DNA of 64,000 nt from JACMLC01 sp963817025 (GTDB lineage Bacteria > Acidobacteriota > Blastocatellia > Pyrinomonadales > Pyrinomonadaceae), in contig CAWFML010000004.1 of assembly GCA_963817025.1 (NCBI GenBank), positions 248,001-312,000 on the forward strand, in the 5' to 3' direction. Below, piece after piece: positions 42,558 to 51,529 of this stretch (within the stretch, counting starts at the first letter, position 1; each line of letters starts with the position of its first letter). Both the position numbers and the translations under genes were made by a program. The notes beneath the pieces were generated by a model. That model was given only the letters and a program-made list of their open reading frames with translations. It searched no databases and was not told where the DNA came from.

Positions 42558-43964
42558 ATGCACTATCACTTGATCGGAATCTGCGGGACGGCTATGGCTT
42601 CGCTCGCCGGGATGTTGCAGGCGCGCGGGGCTGTCGTGACAGGCTCGGACGAGAATGTCTATCCGCCCATGTCCACGATGCTCGCCTCTTTAGGCATCAA
42701 CGTCATGCAGGGATACGATGCCTCGCATCTGAATCCGACGCCCGACTGCGTCATCATCGGCAACGCCATCCCGCGCGGCAATGCGGAGGTCGAAGAGACC
42801 TTGAATCGCAAGCTCCTCTATCGCTCGCAGGCCGAGACGGTCAAGGAAGAGTTCATACGCGGACGCCGCTCTTTAGTCGTCGCAGGGACTCATGGCAAGA
42901 CGACGACGACCAGCATCGCCGCGTGGGTGATGGAACGCGGCGGACTTAATCCGACATTTCTCGTCGGCGGTGTGGTACAGAATTTTGGCGCGAGCTTTCG
43001 CGTCACGGACAGCGATTATTTCGTGATCGAGGGCGACGAATATGACACGGCCTATTTCGACAAGGGGCCGAAGTTTATGCATTACCTGCCCGAACTCGCC
43101 ATCGTCAATAACATAGAGTTTGACCACGCGGACATCTACGCAGACCTTGCAGCCGTCAAGCTGGCCTTTCGCCGCCTGATGAATCTAGCGCCCGGCAATG
43201 GCCGGCTGATTGCCGGGTGGGACAGCCCCAACGTGCGCGAGGTCGTCGGCGAAATGGGCCACAAGCTGCACACGCAGCTTGAGACCTTCGGCACTTCGGA
43301 CGACGCGCGCTGGCAGGCGCGTGACATCACCTACATGGGAGAACTGGCTCACTTTCGCGTCATGCGCGAGGGCGCAGAGTGGGCGCGTTTTCGCACGCCG
43401 CTCATCGGAGAGTTTAACGTTCGTAATTGCCTTGCAGTCATCATTGCGGCGGATGCGTGGGGCATCGAGCGCGAGGCGATAGGGGATGCGCTCGCCAGCT
43501 TCAAAAGCGTCCGGCGGCGAGCAGAGGTGCGAGGCGAAGCCGGAGGCGTGATTGTCATTGACGACTTTGCACATCATCCGACGGCTGTGCGCGAAACCCT
43601 GCTGGCCCTTCGGCAGAAATATACGGGTCGCCGTCTCGTCGCCATCTTCGAGCCGCGCTCCTGGTCATCGCGCCTCGCAGTCTTTCAGGAGGATTACGCC
43701 CGAGCCTTCGCCCCGGCGGATTATGTGGTCATCGCCAGCGTCTTCGACAGCGGCAAGGCGACGGAGAAAGGCAGCGTGCTGGACACGCGCCGCCTGATAG
43801 ATGAGATAGCCGCCGGAGGCAAACCTGCTTTTAATATCGAAGGTGCGAACGAGATCGTCGCGCACCTCGCGCCGGAACTGCGCACGGGAGACATCGTTGC
43901 CGTCATGTCCAACGGCGGGTTTGGCGGCATCCACGAAAAGCTGCTTCAGACGCTCGGCGCATAA
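42558..43964 (+). CDS. mpl: UDP-N-acetylmuramate:L-alanyl-gamma-D-glutamyl-meso-DAP ligase
   Basis: 468 aa, normal length. The Mur ligase layout is complete: N-terminal IGICGTAMASLAGMLQARG and GSDENVYPPMS, P-loop VAGTHGKTTTTS, middle VIEGDEYDTAYFDKGPKF and NNIEFDHADIY, and the C-terminal IDDFAHHPTAVRETLLAL. It ligates recycled murein tripeptide to UDP-MurNAc in the cytoplasm, so the cell recycles meso-DAP peptidoglycan. Confidence 0.93.
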   Translation: MHYHLIGICGTAMASLAGMLQARGAVVTGSDENVYPPMSTMLASLGINVMQGYDASHLNPTPDCVIIGNAIPRGNAEVEETLNRKLLYRSQAETVKEEFIRGRRSLVVAGTHGKTTTTSIAAWVMERGGLNPTFLVGGVVQNFGASFRVTDSDYFVIEGDEYDTAYFDKGPKFMHYLPELAIVNNIEFDHADIYADLAAVKLAFRRLMNLAPGNGRLIAGWDSPNVREVVGEMGHKLHTQLETFGTSDDARWQARDITYMGELAHFRVMREGAEWARFRTPLIGEFNVRNCLAVIIAADAWGIEREAIGDALASFKSVRRRAEVRGEAGGVIVIDDFAHHPTAVRETLLALRQKYTGRRLVAIFEPRSWSSRLAVFQEDYARAFAPADYVVIASVFDSGKATEKGSVLDTRRLIDEIAAGGKPAFNIEGANEIVAHLAPELRTGDIVAVMSNGGFGGIHEKLLQTLGA

Positions 43965-44039
43965 CCACCGTTTAGGTAGTTGGTCAGTTACCAGCGATTC
44001 GCTCTTGTTCGTGCAACCAGGCAAAGAAAGGTCAAAGAG

Positions 44040-44615
44040 ATGCTATCTTTAATCCGCGCGGCGGCATTGCTGCTGTCGCTTTTGCTGCTCGGCACAGGCT
44101 TCGCGCAGCCCGTTTCCAACGCCGCGCGTGCTCCGCGATTTTCCAGCGTCTACACAGACCTCAACACTCAATGCAAGGGCGAGTATGAACCGACGGACAA
44201 TGGACAGGACGTGCCTCTCATCTGCAAAGGCTACGGCGGTTATGTCATCAACGTCGGCTATTCAGCGTGGGCCGCGCACATCGGCATCAATAAGCCCGGC
44301 GATGAAGCATCTCTTCCTCTCGCCGCACAGCCAGCCGGATACACACACGAGAAAGGGAGAAAGATCGAGTGGCGCATGGCAGACGGCAAGCCCTTTGCAG
44401 TCATCATGCGCGTTTCAAAATACCGGGAGAGAGAAGACGGCGGCTATCCCTATGAAGCGCAGTACAAGACCGGCGAATCGCTGCGCGTCAAGGGCTTGAA
44501 GGGTTTTGAAAAGATTGATCACGATCTGGATGTCAAGACGGCTGCGAATCCGAATGCCAGAGCGAGAGAGATGGCCGATGAAGGCTATCTGCAAATCAAA
44601 GGAAAGACTCAATGA
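44040..44615 (+). CDS. Exported protein of unknown function
   Basis: 191 aa from the ATG at 44040 (AAAGG upstream), with a signal peptide to about residue 24 (LLLSLLLLGTGFAQP). The mature part has two Cys (QCKGEYEP, PLICKGYGGY) that could form a disulfide. Family unknown. Its TGA overlaps the ATG of the next gene (ATGA), so the two are coupled. Confidence 0.7.
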   Translation: MLSLIRAAALLLSLLLLGTGFAQPVSNAARAPRFSSVYTDLNTQCKGEYEPTDNGQDVPLICKGYGGYVINVGYSAWAAHIGINKPGDEASLPLAAQPAGYTHEKGRKIEWRMADGKPFAVIMRVSKYREREDGGYPYEAQYKTGESLRVKGLKGFEKIDHDLDVKTAANPNARAREMADEGYLQIKGKTQ

Positions 44616-45031
44616 GAAAATCAGCGCTTATCTTCACAATTATCTTAGCCGCGACACAGGCCGCCTCCGGCGGAAGTCTTGCGAGTCACAGCATCTCTCT
44701 TGCTTCGAGAGTTACCCGCCCATCGCAGTCTTTCCCTGCTCAGACATTTTCTGCTGTCCCGATAAACGATGAATTTGAGGGGAAATTCAAGGTCGGGACA
44801 ACGACCTGTACGGTCAAGCCTATCAAGATGGCCTTCGAGGTGAAATGGGCCAAAGGCAAAGGCACGCTGGTCTTCTTCTTCAAAGAAGAACTGCCGGACG
44901 GAAAGGTCATCTATGTCTCGGAAGACAAGCCTGACGGCGTGGACCAATTTATCTTTGATAACAACCGTCATCGCTCAGGAACATTCCGCCGCGCCGACGG
45001 CAAAGAATTTTCCGTTAGCAAATTAAGTTAA
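44612..45031 (+). CDS. Exported small protein of unknown function
   Basis: 139 aa starting inside ATGA of the previous gene. A signal-like N-terminus (ALIFTIILAATQAASGGS) is followed by a compact beta-rich domain (KFKVGTTTCTVKPIKMAFEVKWA, TLVFFFKEE, FSVSKLS). Family unknown; probably works with the preceding gene product. Confidence 0.65.
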   Translation: MRKSALIFTIILAATQAASGGSLASHSISLASRVTRPSQSFPAQTFSAVPINDEFEGKFKVGTTTCTVKPIKMAFEVKWAKGKGTLVFFFKEELPDGKVIYVSEDKPDGVDQFIFDNNRHRSGTFRRADGKEFSVSKLS

Positions 45032-45046
45032 CAAAGCTCGATTCAT

Positions 45047-45112
45047 CACAGGGGAACACGGAGGCAGGCATAGCTTTCCCAAGTGTTCCTCTGTGTCCTG
45101 TTGTGGCAAATC
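45047..45112. repeat. Imperfect palindrome, CACAGAG-related
   Basis: CACAGGGGAACACGGAGG on the left and CCTCTGTGTCCTGTTGTG on the right; poorer than the other family members. A separate 9-bp hairpin, TTTCACGGC / GCCGTGAAA, follows at 45113-45156. Confidence 0.65.
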
Positions 45113-45308
45113 TTTCACGGCGGCCTCGCGTGTAACCATGCTTGAATGCCGTGAAAATGCAATAAACAGCCCGGCCTTGCCATTCAGTCAACACAACCCT
45201 TAACAATTAAACAAAATTTTTGTAACGCTGGCGAAGATTGCGCCTAGTAGAAGATTAACTGCCTACCGGCGCAGGAGGTTTTGCGCGCGAGTGTGAAAAG
45301 ACTTTTCC

Positions 45309-45854
45309 ATGTTCGACCAAGCATTAAAAATTGTTCAGTCCGTAGGATTGCATGAGCTGGGAGATGTCCCCAACATCTCGCGGCGCGATTTCGACGAACG
45401 GCCTACTTTCGCGTTTCGCGCGCAAGTGCCCGTGCTCGAATACGCCAGCCTGTTGATTGAAAACAAGCTGCTGCTGACGACCAATCGCACCGGGAGAGTT
45501 TACGCCGGGTTTGAAAAGCTTTCGCGGATGGAGCCAGTGGCTGAGCGATACCTGCGAATCGCGGATGTCTCGGAACGCGTTTATGTCTTCGGCGAGCCGG
45601 ATTGGAAACCGCCGCGCCATCCGAACATGCGCTTTATCGACCTGCAAAGCACAGACCCGATGGCGCGCGAGTGGTTTGTGATAGCAGATTCTTCGACACT
45701 GCGCGTCGCGCTCATCGCTATAGAAGAGGACGGCTTTGACGCGCCGCATCTGGAAGCGCGCAGATTCCGCGCCATCAAATCGAACGACCCGGCTGTCGTT
45801 GCACAGCTCGCGGCCTATGCAGAAGGATTGATAGACACTTCGCTCGCAGCCTGA
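45309..45854 (+). CDS. DICT-domain sensory protein
   Basis: 181 aa. Residues about 33-150 match the DICT sensory domain: VPVLEYASLLIENKLLLTTNRTG, then MEPVAERYLRIADVSERVYVFGEPDW and DPMAREWFVIADS. DICT domains are normally attached to diguanylate cyclases or kinases; here the domain stands alone. An in-frame TGA just upstream fixes the ATG. Confidence 0.7.
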   Translation: MFDQALKIVQSVGLHELGDVPNISRRDFDERPTFAFRAQVPVLEYASLLIENKLLLTTNRTGRVYAGFEKLSRMEPVAERYLRIADVSERVYVFGEPDWKPPRHPNMRFIDLQSTDPMAREWFVIADSSTLRVALIAIEEDGFDAPHLEARRFRAIKSNDPAVVAQLAAYAEGLIDTSLAA

Positions 45855-45860
45855 AGAGAG

Positions 45861-45919
45861 ATTGATTCATCTGCTCATTGATAAAATGAGTCAATGAATC
45901 AATGAGCAGATAAATCAAT
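45861..45919. repeat. Iterated-word palindrome, AATGAGTC family
   Basis: ATTGATTCATCTGCTCATTG on the left and CAATGAATCAATGAGCAG on the right. It lies between convergent genes (DICT and thermonuclease); the related element at 12005-12065 lies between co-directional genes. Confidence 0.88.
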
Positions 45920-45920
45920 T

Positions 45921-46574
45921 TCACTGCTTGGTTCTGAATTCCCACGGAGGCAGCGGGGTGGATTCTTTCCAGAGGCCGCGATTTGAGTTGCGCGCCTCCT
46001 TTTCCGCTTCGGCGTAGGTGTAGCGGTCGCTCTCCGACAGGTGTTCTTTATAATCCTTACAATACCATGCAAAGCCGGATTTAATCTGTTCAAGCCCTAT
46101 ATCGCGCCCGTCCAGATAAATCTTGGCGATGATGCGGCCTTCCTTGTCCGGCTTGCCGCGCGGATCGAATTCAATACTGACCCACTTGCCGGACAGAAGC
46201 TTTGACAGATGCTTCTGCGCGTTGCTGCCGAAAGACTGCGCGGCTTCGGGCGCGTCTATGCCTTGCAAGCGGATACGCATCTGCTGGTTGGCGGTATTGT
46301 TGATGATGAAGGTATCGCCATCCGTAATGTCAATCACCTGTAGCTCGACAATAGCGCGCAAGGGTGAGTTCGGCTGAGACGGCCCGGCGGGTTTGAGCTT
46401 CTCATACGGCTCAGCCTTGAAAGGGCTGTTCGCAGGGTCTTCGATGATGCGCTGCCTCTCGCGCATCCGCTCTCTGGCCTCAGTCGTATCTATTCTCCCG
46501 CCTTGCGCCATCACAATTTCAGCGCAAGCGACGATGAGGATGGTGGACAATAAGAGGTAAACAAATTTTCTCAT
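45921..46574 (-). CDS. Exported staphylococcal-type thermonuclease (SNase)
   Basis: 217 aa from the ATG at 46574, with GGAGG 6 nt upstream (a start 4 codons earlier is less likely). Signal peptide to about residue 24. The SNase domain spans about 85-200: VIDITDGDTFIINN (Asp of DGDT), MRIRLQGIDAPE (Arg and GIDAPE), and DKEGRIIAKIYLDGRDIG. It hydrolyses RNA and DNA outside the cytoplasm. Confidence 0.88.
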   Translation of the reverse strand: MRKFVYLLLSTILIVACAEIVMAQGGRIDTTEARERMRERQRIIEDPANSPFKAEPYEKLKPAGPSQPNSPLRAIVELQVIDITDGDTFIINNTANQQMRIRLQGIDAPEAAQSFGSNAQKHLSKLLSGKWVSIEFDPRGKPDKEGRIIAKIYLDGRDIGLEQIKSGFAWYCKDYKEHLSESDRYTYAEAEKEARNSNRGLWKESTPLPPWEFRTKQ

Positions 46575-46611
46575 AGTTTCCTCCACCGGCTTGAGTTAAA
46601 GAGCCTCCGGC

Positions 46612-47112
46612 TCAGGCTGTTGACGCAGCAGGGGGCTTGCGTTTCTCTTCTTCATCGGGCAGTTCTATGAGCAACGCCTCCGATGAACGTTTAGCGATAG
46701 TTTCTGTGAGCGAGGCGCGCTTTCCTTTGGGCGCGACTTCGATTCTGGAAGAGAGCACGCGCCGCACCCTCTGCGGAAGGATGAGCGGAGCGATGCTCGC
46801 CACCGATTCAGCCAGTTGGACGACATCGCCGCCGCCGCGCCAGTGCTCGCGTATGACTGTCTCGTCCGTGCGGTTAATCAGGCGCAGGAGGGTGAGCGCG
46901 ATCAGGTAGGCGTCGTCAATCTGGCCCACAAACGGGAGCATGTCCGGGATAAAATCGAGCGGCATGACGGCGTAGACAATCGCTCCGGCAAAGAGAGCTT
47001 TCTCCACACGCGGCACACGCGAGTCTGTCATCAGCCGTCCGCACAGGCTAATCATGTGCGGCAGAAACATCAGCAAGCCCTTCATGCGTCGCTTCACTTC
47101 AAGCGCGGCCAT
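46612..47112 (-). CDS. DUF1232 (YkvA-like) membrane-associated protein
   Basis: 166 aa with AAGGAG before the start. The DUF1232 core ALFAGAIVYAVMPLDFIPDMLPFVGQIDDAYLIALTLLRLI (residues about 40-80) is unmistakable: a hydrophobic segment with PxDFIPD and G-x-D-D. Family function unknown. Confidence 0.88.
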   Translation of the reverse strand: MAALEVKRRMKGLLMFLPHMISLCGRLMTDSRVPRVEKALFAGAIVYAVMPLDFIPDMLPFVGQIDDAYLIALTLLRLINRTDETVIREHWRGGGDVVQLAESVASIAPLILPQRVRRVLSSRIEVAPKGKRASLTETIAKRSSEALLIELPDEEEKRKPPAASTA

Positions 47113-47332
47113 CTCTTGCTCCTTAAATTTTAAGACTAAAAGGCAGGGGGTTTTTGAAACCGGCAGCCAGTATAAATCTTATCCGCCGCACATTGCCAAC
47201 TTTTTTTTGCGGGGATAACCGCCAGCCACAGCTTGTTTCAATCCCCGCTAGTCAGTTAGACTTCAACTCCAAAAAGTTAGCGCATCAAATAGGCTTCTGA
47301 ATCCTGAATTTTGACTCCTGAGTTCTGCCTTT
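47113..47332. other. Divergent spacer before pta with a heptamer half-array
   Basis: No gene. The 38 bases before the pta ATG (47295-47332) are heptamers TTCTGAA, TCCTGAA, TTTTGAC, TCCTGAG, TTCTGCC, with no inverted partner and no ribosome site. Confidence 0.7.
47295..47332 (+). repeat. Heptamer half-array ending at the pta start codon
   Basis: Five consecutive 7-base units of the form TTCTGAA run directly into the pta ATG. A half-element like 8017-8056, but of a different word family. Confidence 0.85.
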
Positions 47333-48340
47333 ATGATTCTCGAACAAATACGTCAACGCGCAGCAGCAGACCCGCAGCACATAGTCCTGCCCGAAGGCGA
47401 AGACCCGCGCACAGTCGTCGCCGCAGGTCTCTGCGCCGAACAGCGCATCGCGCGCATCACCCTGCTCGGCAACGAAGAGAAGATACGCGCTCTGGCCCAA
47501 ACGCACGGCGCAAAGCTCGGCGGCGTCGAAGTGATAGACCACAAGCGGGCGGCGGATTTTGAAAAGATGGCGCAGTTGTTTCATGAGCTGCGACGTGCTA
47601 AAGGCTTGATGGCGGACGAAGCGCGCATCGTCGTCCAAGACCCGCTCTTTTACGGCAACCTGCTCGTCCGCATGAATCGCGCGGACGGCTCTGTCGCGGG
47701 CGCAACCAACACGACCGCGCATACCGTTCGCGCCGCGCTCCACTGCATAGGCGTGCGCGCAGGCTTCAAGCTCGTCTCATCTTTTTTCGTGATGGCGCTC
47801 AAAGACCAGAGCTTCGGTCACGAGGGCGCGCTCATCTACGCGGATTGCGGGGTGGTGATTGAGCCTTCTTCGATGGAGCTGGCGGAGATTGCCATCGCTT
47901 CCGCAGAATCCTGCCGCGCGCTGCTTGAGACAGAGCCGCGCGTGGCGATGCTCTCGTTCTCGACCAAAGGCAGCGCCAAACATAAACTTGTGGACAAAGT
48001 GGTAGAGGCTTTGAAGACCGTGCGCGCACGCTTGCCCGAGCTTGAGATAGACGGCGAGTTGCAGGCGGATGCCGCGCTGCTCGCGTCTGTCGCGCAATCG
48101 AAAGCCCCCGGCTCAAGCGTCGCGGGCCGCGCCAACGTGCTTATCTTTCCAGACCTGCAAGCCGGGAACATCGCTTACAAACTGACGGAGCGGCTGGCCG
48201 GAGCGACCGCCATCGGCCCGATTTTGCAAGGGCTTGATAAACCCGCCAACGATCTCTCGCGCGGCTGCAAGGCCGAAGATATTGTTGATGCCGTCGCCAT
48301 CACAGCCGTGCAGGCACAGGCCCGCAAGAAAGCAAACTAA
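47333..48340 (+). CDS. pta: Phosphate acetyltransferase
   Basis: 335 aa, single-domain length. The start HIVLPEGEDPRTVVAA, GNLLVRMNRADGSVAGATNTTAHTVRAAL, FVMALKDQSFGHEGALIYADCGVVIEPS, MLSFSTKGSAKH and NVLIFPDLQAGNIAYKL are typical of PTA enzymes, with the catalytic Ser of SFSTKGS and the Asp and Arg of FPDLQAGN. It interconverts acetyl-CoA and acetyl phosphate. No ackA lies nearby. Confidence 0.93.
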   Translation: MILEQIRQRAAADPQHIVLPEGEDPRTVVAAGLCAEQRIARITLLGNEEKIRALAQTHGAKLGGVEVIDHKRAADFEKMAQLFHELRRAKGLMADEARIVVQDPLFYGNLLVRMNRADGSVAGATNTTAHTVRAALHCIGVRAGFKLVSSFFVMALKDQSFGHEGALIYADCGVVIEPSSMELAEIAIASAESCRALLETEPRVAMLSFSTKGSAKHKLVDKVVEALKTVRARLPELEIDGELQADAALLASVAQSKAPGSSVAGRANVLIFPDLQAGNIAYKLTERLAGATAIGPILQGLDKPANDLSRGCKAEDIVDAVAITAVQAQARKKAN

Positions 48341-48352
48341 GAACCTAAGACG

Positions 48353-48450
48353 TTAGCCACAGAGGTCACAGAGAACACAGAGATTTCAAATCAATAATCT
48401 CGAATTTGAAATTTTAAAACCTCTGTGAACTCCGTGTTCTCTGTGGCTAA
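48353..48450. repeat. Iterated-word palindrome, CACAGAG family
   Basis: TTAGCCACAGAGGTCACAGA on the left and TCTCTGTGGCTAA on the right, with 9-nt words. The inner part (about 48385-48418) carries an ATCTCGAATTTGAAATTTTA motif related to the core of 57412-57529. Confidence 0.9.
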
Positions 48451-48563
48451 TCAGTAATTCGTTAAATTCTCTCAACCTGCGCGGGCAATCTTTCTCGCGT
48501 CCTCAATGCATCAAAGCGTGGAGATTGCCCGAATGCTGTTCATAAAAGAGAGGTTTCGTCCAA

Positions 48564-49787
48564 GTGCCTTCTCGTCTTTTATCTTTATCGCTGATCGCTT
48601 TCCTGCTGTTCTTCGCAGTCGCCTCCGTCCACCATGCACAGCAAGGCACAGAGCCAGCCACAACGCCTGCCGCGCGACCTGCGCCGACGCCGCGCGACGA
48701 GCAAGAGCCTGTCAAAGTTTTTACGGAAGAGGTGCGCCTGCCCGTCTTGGCAGAAGATGACTACGGCCACTTTGACCCGACTCTCGCGCCAAACGATCTA
48801 CTCGTTTTTGAAGATGGCGTGCAGCAGCAAATCAAAAGCGTGCGCCGCATTCCCGCGAGCGTCTTGTTCCTGCTCAGCACCGGCGGCGACATGAATCCGG
48901 CGATGCGTGTCAGCACGACGCGCGACACCGCCGCGCGGCTTGTCTCGCACCTGCGCGAAGGCGACCAGATGGCCGTGCTTCAGTTTACCAATCGCGTAGA
49001 GGTCGTGCAGGCATGGACTGAGGATGACGAGCAGACCACGCATGCTCTGAAAACAAAACTGCATTCCGGCAGCGGCTCGCGTCTGGCTGAAGCCATCAGC
49101 GCGGCGGCAGCGTTTTTCGTCAACCAGCCGCTCGGCAATCGTCATCTGGTGCTTATCGCCGACGGCGTGGAGATGCCTTTGGGCAAGGCCAGCTATGAAG
49201 AGGCCATGAAAATTTTGACGGCCACGGGCAATGCAGAGAGCAAAGCCGTGTGGGACACAGCCGTCAAGCGGCTCATCGCCGCACAGGCCAGCGTCCATAT
49301 CATCAGTTACACGGAGTTTGCGCGACTGGCTTTTAATGGCAAGAATAAAAAGTATAAAGGCAGCAACGCGCCCGCCGGAAGCGTGCTCTCGTCCGGCATC
49401 CAGAACGCGGGCATTGACCCGACGATGCCGCCCAACATGACGCGCGGGAGAAGCTCCGATCCTTCATTCGGTGTCGGGATAAACTTTGACCCGCAGATGC
49501 GACGGCTGCGCAAGGCTTATGAGAAGGCCATGAAGACCGGCGACCAGCGGATGGCTTCGCTGGCAGACGAGACCGGCGCGCGGATTCTGAAACCCGAATC
49601 GGCGGAAGAGATGATTGACCGCTCGGCTGAGGTCGCGCGTGATATAGGCTCGCAATACGTAGTCACATACGAACCCAAACGCCCCTTGGCCGAAGCGCGG
49701 CCCGGAGAGTATCGCCGCGTGCAGGTCGCCCCGCGCCGCACAGGACTTACGGTGCGCTCGCGTCGCGGATACATCGCAACGCAGTAA
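48564..49787 (+). CDS. Exported VWFA-related protein (acidobacterial TIGR03436 type)
   Basis: 407 aa from a GTG with GAGAGG upstream. Signal peptide to about residue 25 (LLSLSLIAFLLFFAVASVHHAQ). The usual layout is present: VKVFTEEVRLPVLAEDDYGHF, LAPNDLLVFEDGVQQQIKSV, a VWA domain from VLFLLSTGGDMNPAMR, and a closing QYVVTYEPKRP... RRVQVAPRRTGLTVRSRRGY. The metal-binding DxSxS motif is replaced by STGGD, so cation-dependent ligand binding may be lost. Role unknown. Confidence 0.85.
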   Translation: MPSRLLSLSLIAFLLFFAVASVHHAQQGTEPATTPAARPAPTPRDEQEPVKVFTEEVRLPVLAEDDYGHFDPTLAPNDLLVFEDGVQQQIKSVRRIPASVLFLLSTGGDMNPAMRVSTTRDTAARLVSHLREGDQMAVLQFTNRVEVVQAWTEDDEQTTHALKTKLHSGSGSRLAEAISAAAAFFVNQPLGNRHLVLIADGVEMPLGKASYEEAMKILTATGNAESKAVWDTAVKRLIAAQASVHIISYTEFARLAFNGKNKKYKGSNAPAGSVLSSGIQNAGIDPTMPPNMTRGRSSDPSFGVGINFDPQMRRLRKAYEKAMKTGDQRMASLADETGARILKPESAEEMIDRSAEVARDIGSQYVVTYEPKRPLAEARPGEYRRVQVAPRRTGLTVRSRRGYIATQ

Positions 49788-49791
49788 AAAG

Positions 49792-49888
49792 GAACGAAAA
49801 GAATTTCCCGCAAAGGCGCTGGTGACGCAAAGAAAACAGTTAAGTCTTTCTTTGCGTCACCAGCGCCTTTGCGGGAAACTTTCGTTCG
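49792..49888. repeat. Perfect 32-bp palindrome between convergent genes, GCAAAGGC family
   Basis: 49804-49835 (begins TTTCCCGCAAAGGCGCTGG) is perfectly complementary to 49847-49878. Outer GAACGAAA / TTTCGTTC pairs extend it. The core 29 bases equal those of the element at 10551. Confidence 0.95.
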
Positions 49889-49893
49889 TAAAT

Positions 49894-51027
49894 TTAACTG
49901 GCGAGCACGGCGAGATTTGAATCGAACAGCTCGGCCATCGCTTGCGGCAGAGGTTTCTCCTGCGCGCGAATCAACGAGCGGCGGCGCAGGTCTTCCCAGT
50001 CTTCCTGCGGGACTCTGTGAAACGCTGCCACCACCTGCGGGTCGAATTGCTGTGTCGCGCATCTCTCTAGCTCGGCAGCAGCAGCTTCGTATGATCTTCC
50101 GGCGCGATAGACGCGGTCGCTAATCATCGCATCGAAGGCATCCGCCACAGAGAAGATGCGCGCGTTCATATCAATCTCTTCGCCGCGCAGGCCCAGTGGA
50201 TAACCGGAACCATCCCACTTCTCGTGATGCTGCGCGACGACGCGCGCCGCGCCTCCCAGAAATTTAATTTCGCGCAGAATTGCCTGCCCGTGAAGCGGGT
50301 GCTGGCGCATCTTTACCCACTCGTCATCCGTCAGCTTGGCGGGCTTACGCAGGATGGCATCCGGCACGCCTATCTTGCCTATGTCGTGCAGCAAAGAGCC
50401 AAACTCCAGAGACTTCATCTGATCTTTGTCCAGCCCCAGCTCGCGTCCCAGACGCAGGCTAAAAGTCACGACCCGCTCGGAATGTCCATGCGTTTCCGCG
50501 TCGCGCGTTTCAAGCGCCTGCGCCAGAGCCTTGAGCGTCGAGCGATAGGCGTCTTCAACAGATTCCAATGCGAGGTCCAACTGTGCAGTCCGCTGCTCGA
50601 CCAGTTCCTCAAGGTGGTTTTCGTAACGCCGCTTGGACGCGCGCAATTCGTAATGCTCAAGCGCGCGTTTGACTGCGACCTCGACCTGTCGGAGGTCAAA
50701 CGGCTTCATGATGTAATCGAACGCGCCCGCACGCAGAGCCTTGATCGCGCTCTCTATCGTCTGCACACCGCTAATCATCAGCACGACCGTTTCGGGCGAC
50801 TGTTCCAGCACATGCGGGATCATTTCCAGACCGCTCATGCCGCCCATCATGATGTCGCTGATAATGAGATTGAAATGGCCTTCGCGTAAGGTGTCCAGAG
50901 CTTCTTCCGCCGAAGAAGCGGACGCGCAAAAGTAGTCCATGCCCAGCAATTCACATAACACTTCTCTGATTTCAGGCTCGTCATCTACGATTAAAATGCG
51001 TGCCCTGTCATTAATCGCTTCAATCAT
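49894..51027 (-). CDS. Response regulator with HD-GYP phosphodiesterase domain
   Basis: 377 aa from the ATG at 51027 with GGAG 8 nt upstream; a longer frame to 51090 has no ribosome site. Receiver domain residues 9-120 include RILIVDDEPEIR, phospho-Asp in LIISDIMMGG and IMKPFD. A coiled linker (ELRASKRRYENHLEELVEQR) leads to HD-GYP: ETHGHSERV, LLHDIGKIGVPD, HHEKWDGSGYP. It would degrade cyclic di-GMP under two-component control. The receiver's cognate kinase is not adjacent. Confidence 0.92.
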   Translation of the reverse strand: MIEAINDRARILIVDDEPEIREVLCELLGMDYFCASASSAEEALDTLREGHFNLIISDIMMGGMSGLEMIPHVLEQSPETVVLMISGVQTIESAIKALRAGAFDYIMKPFDLRQVEVAVKRALEHYELRASKRRYENHLEELVEQRTAQLDLALESVEDAYRSTLKALAQALETRDAETHGHSERVVTFSLRLGRELGLDKDQMKSLEFGSLLHDIGKIGVPDAILRKPAKLTDDEWVKMRQHPLHGQAILREIKFLGGAARVVAQHHEKWDGSGYPLGLRGEEIDMNARIFSVADAFDAMISDRVYRAGRSYEAAAAELERCATQQFDPQVVAAFHRVPQEDWEDLRRRSLIRAQEKPLPQAMAELFDSNLAVLAS

Positions 51028-51238
51028 TATTTTAACTCCAAAAAAAATTCTTAAAATAACTGGGCAGGAGGTCGTCCAAACAGCGAACAAGAGGATCGCG
51101 CCGGCTCAAGTGTCTCTCTTTTTTTGAGAGCCGGAAGCGGCGGGGCAATGCGCCGTTTGACAGGCATAAATATTATACAATTATCGGAGCTTTTCGGTAA
51201 ACATCTTTTTACCCGGCCACTGAGAGTCGTGCGAACGA

Positions 51239-51268
51239 TTGTTTTCGGGCCTTTTCCGTTATTTTATA
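51239..51268 (+). promoter_or_regulatory. Possible promoter of the tRNA-Leu gene
   Basis: TTGTTT at 51239 and TTTTAT 17 bases later resemble -35/-10 boxes and lie about 70 bases before the tRNA. A second candidate, TTGACA near 51158, is further away. Both are guesses from consensus. Confidence 0.25.
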
Positions 51269-51337
51269 GCCCTTTGCCCACAGCCCCCGGCAGTTGACGA
51301 TTCCCTTGAGACGCCCTATTATGACTGCCCACGCTTG

Positions 51338-51425
51338 GCCGGAGTGATGAAATTGGTATACATAGCAGACTCAAAATCTGCCGTCTGTCATGGACATGGG
51401 GGTTCGAGTCCCCCCTCCGGCACCA
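51338..51425 (+). tRNA. tRNA-Leu (anticodon CAA)
   Basis: Acceptor GCCGGAG (51338) pairs with CTCCGGC; the anticodon stem GCAGA/TCTGC encloses loop CTCAAAA with anticodon CAA; a long variable arm (class II) and GGTTCGAGTCC T-arm follow. CCA is encoded at 51423-51425. The 3' end is partly duplicated at 52242-52261. Confidence 0.97.
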
Positions 51426-51529
51426 TAACATATAGCTGGTTTCAGCAAGGTCATGGCACCTCACAGCAGTCAGTCTTCATCCGAGGCTCAATATCTTCCA
51501 TGTCCGGTGGCTCATGGACTCCCCTAAAA

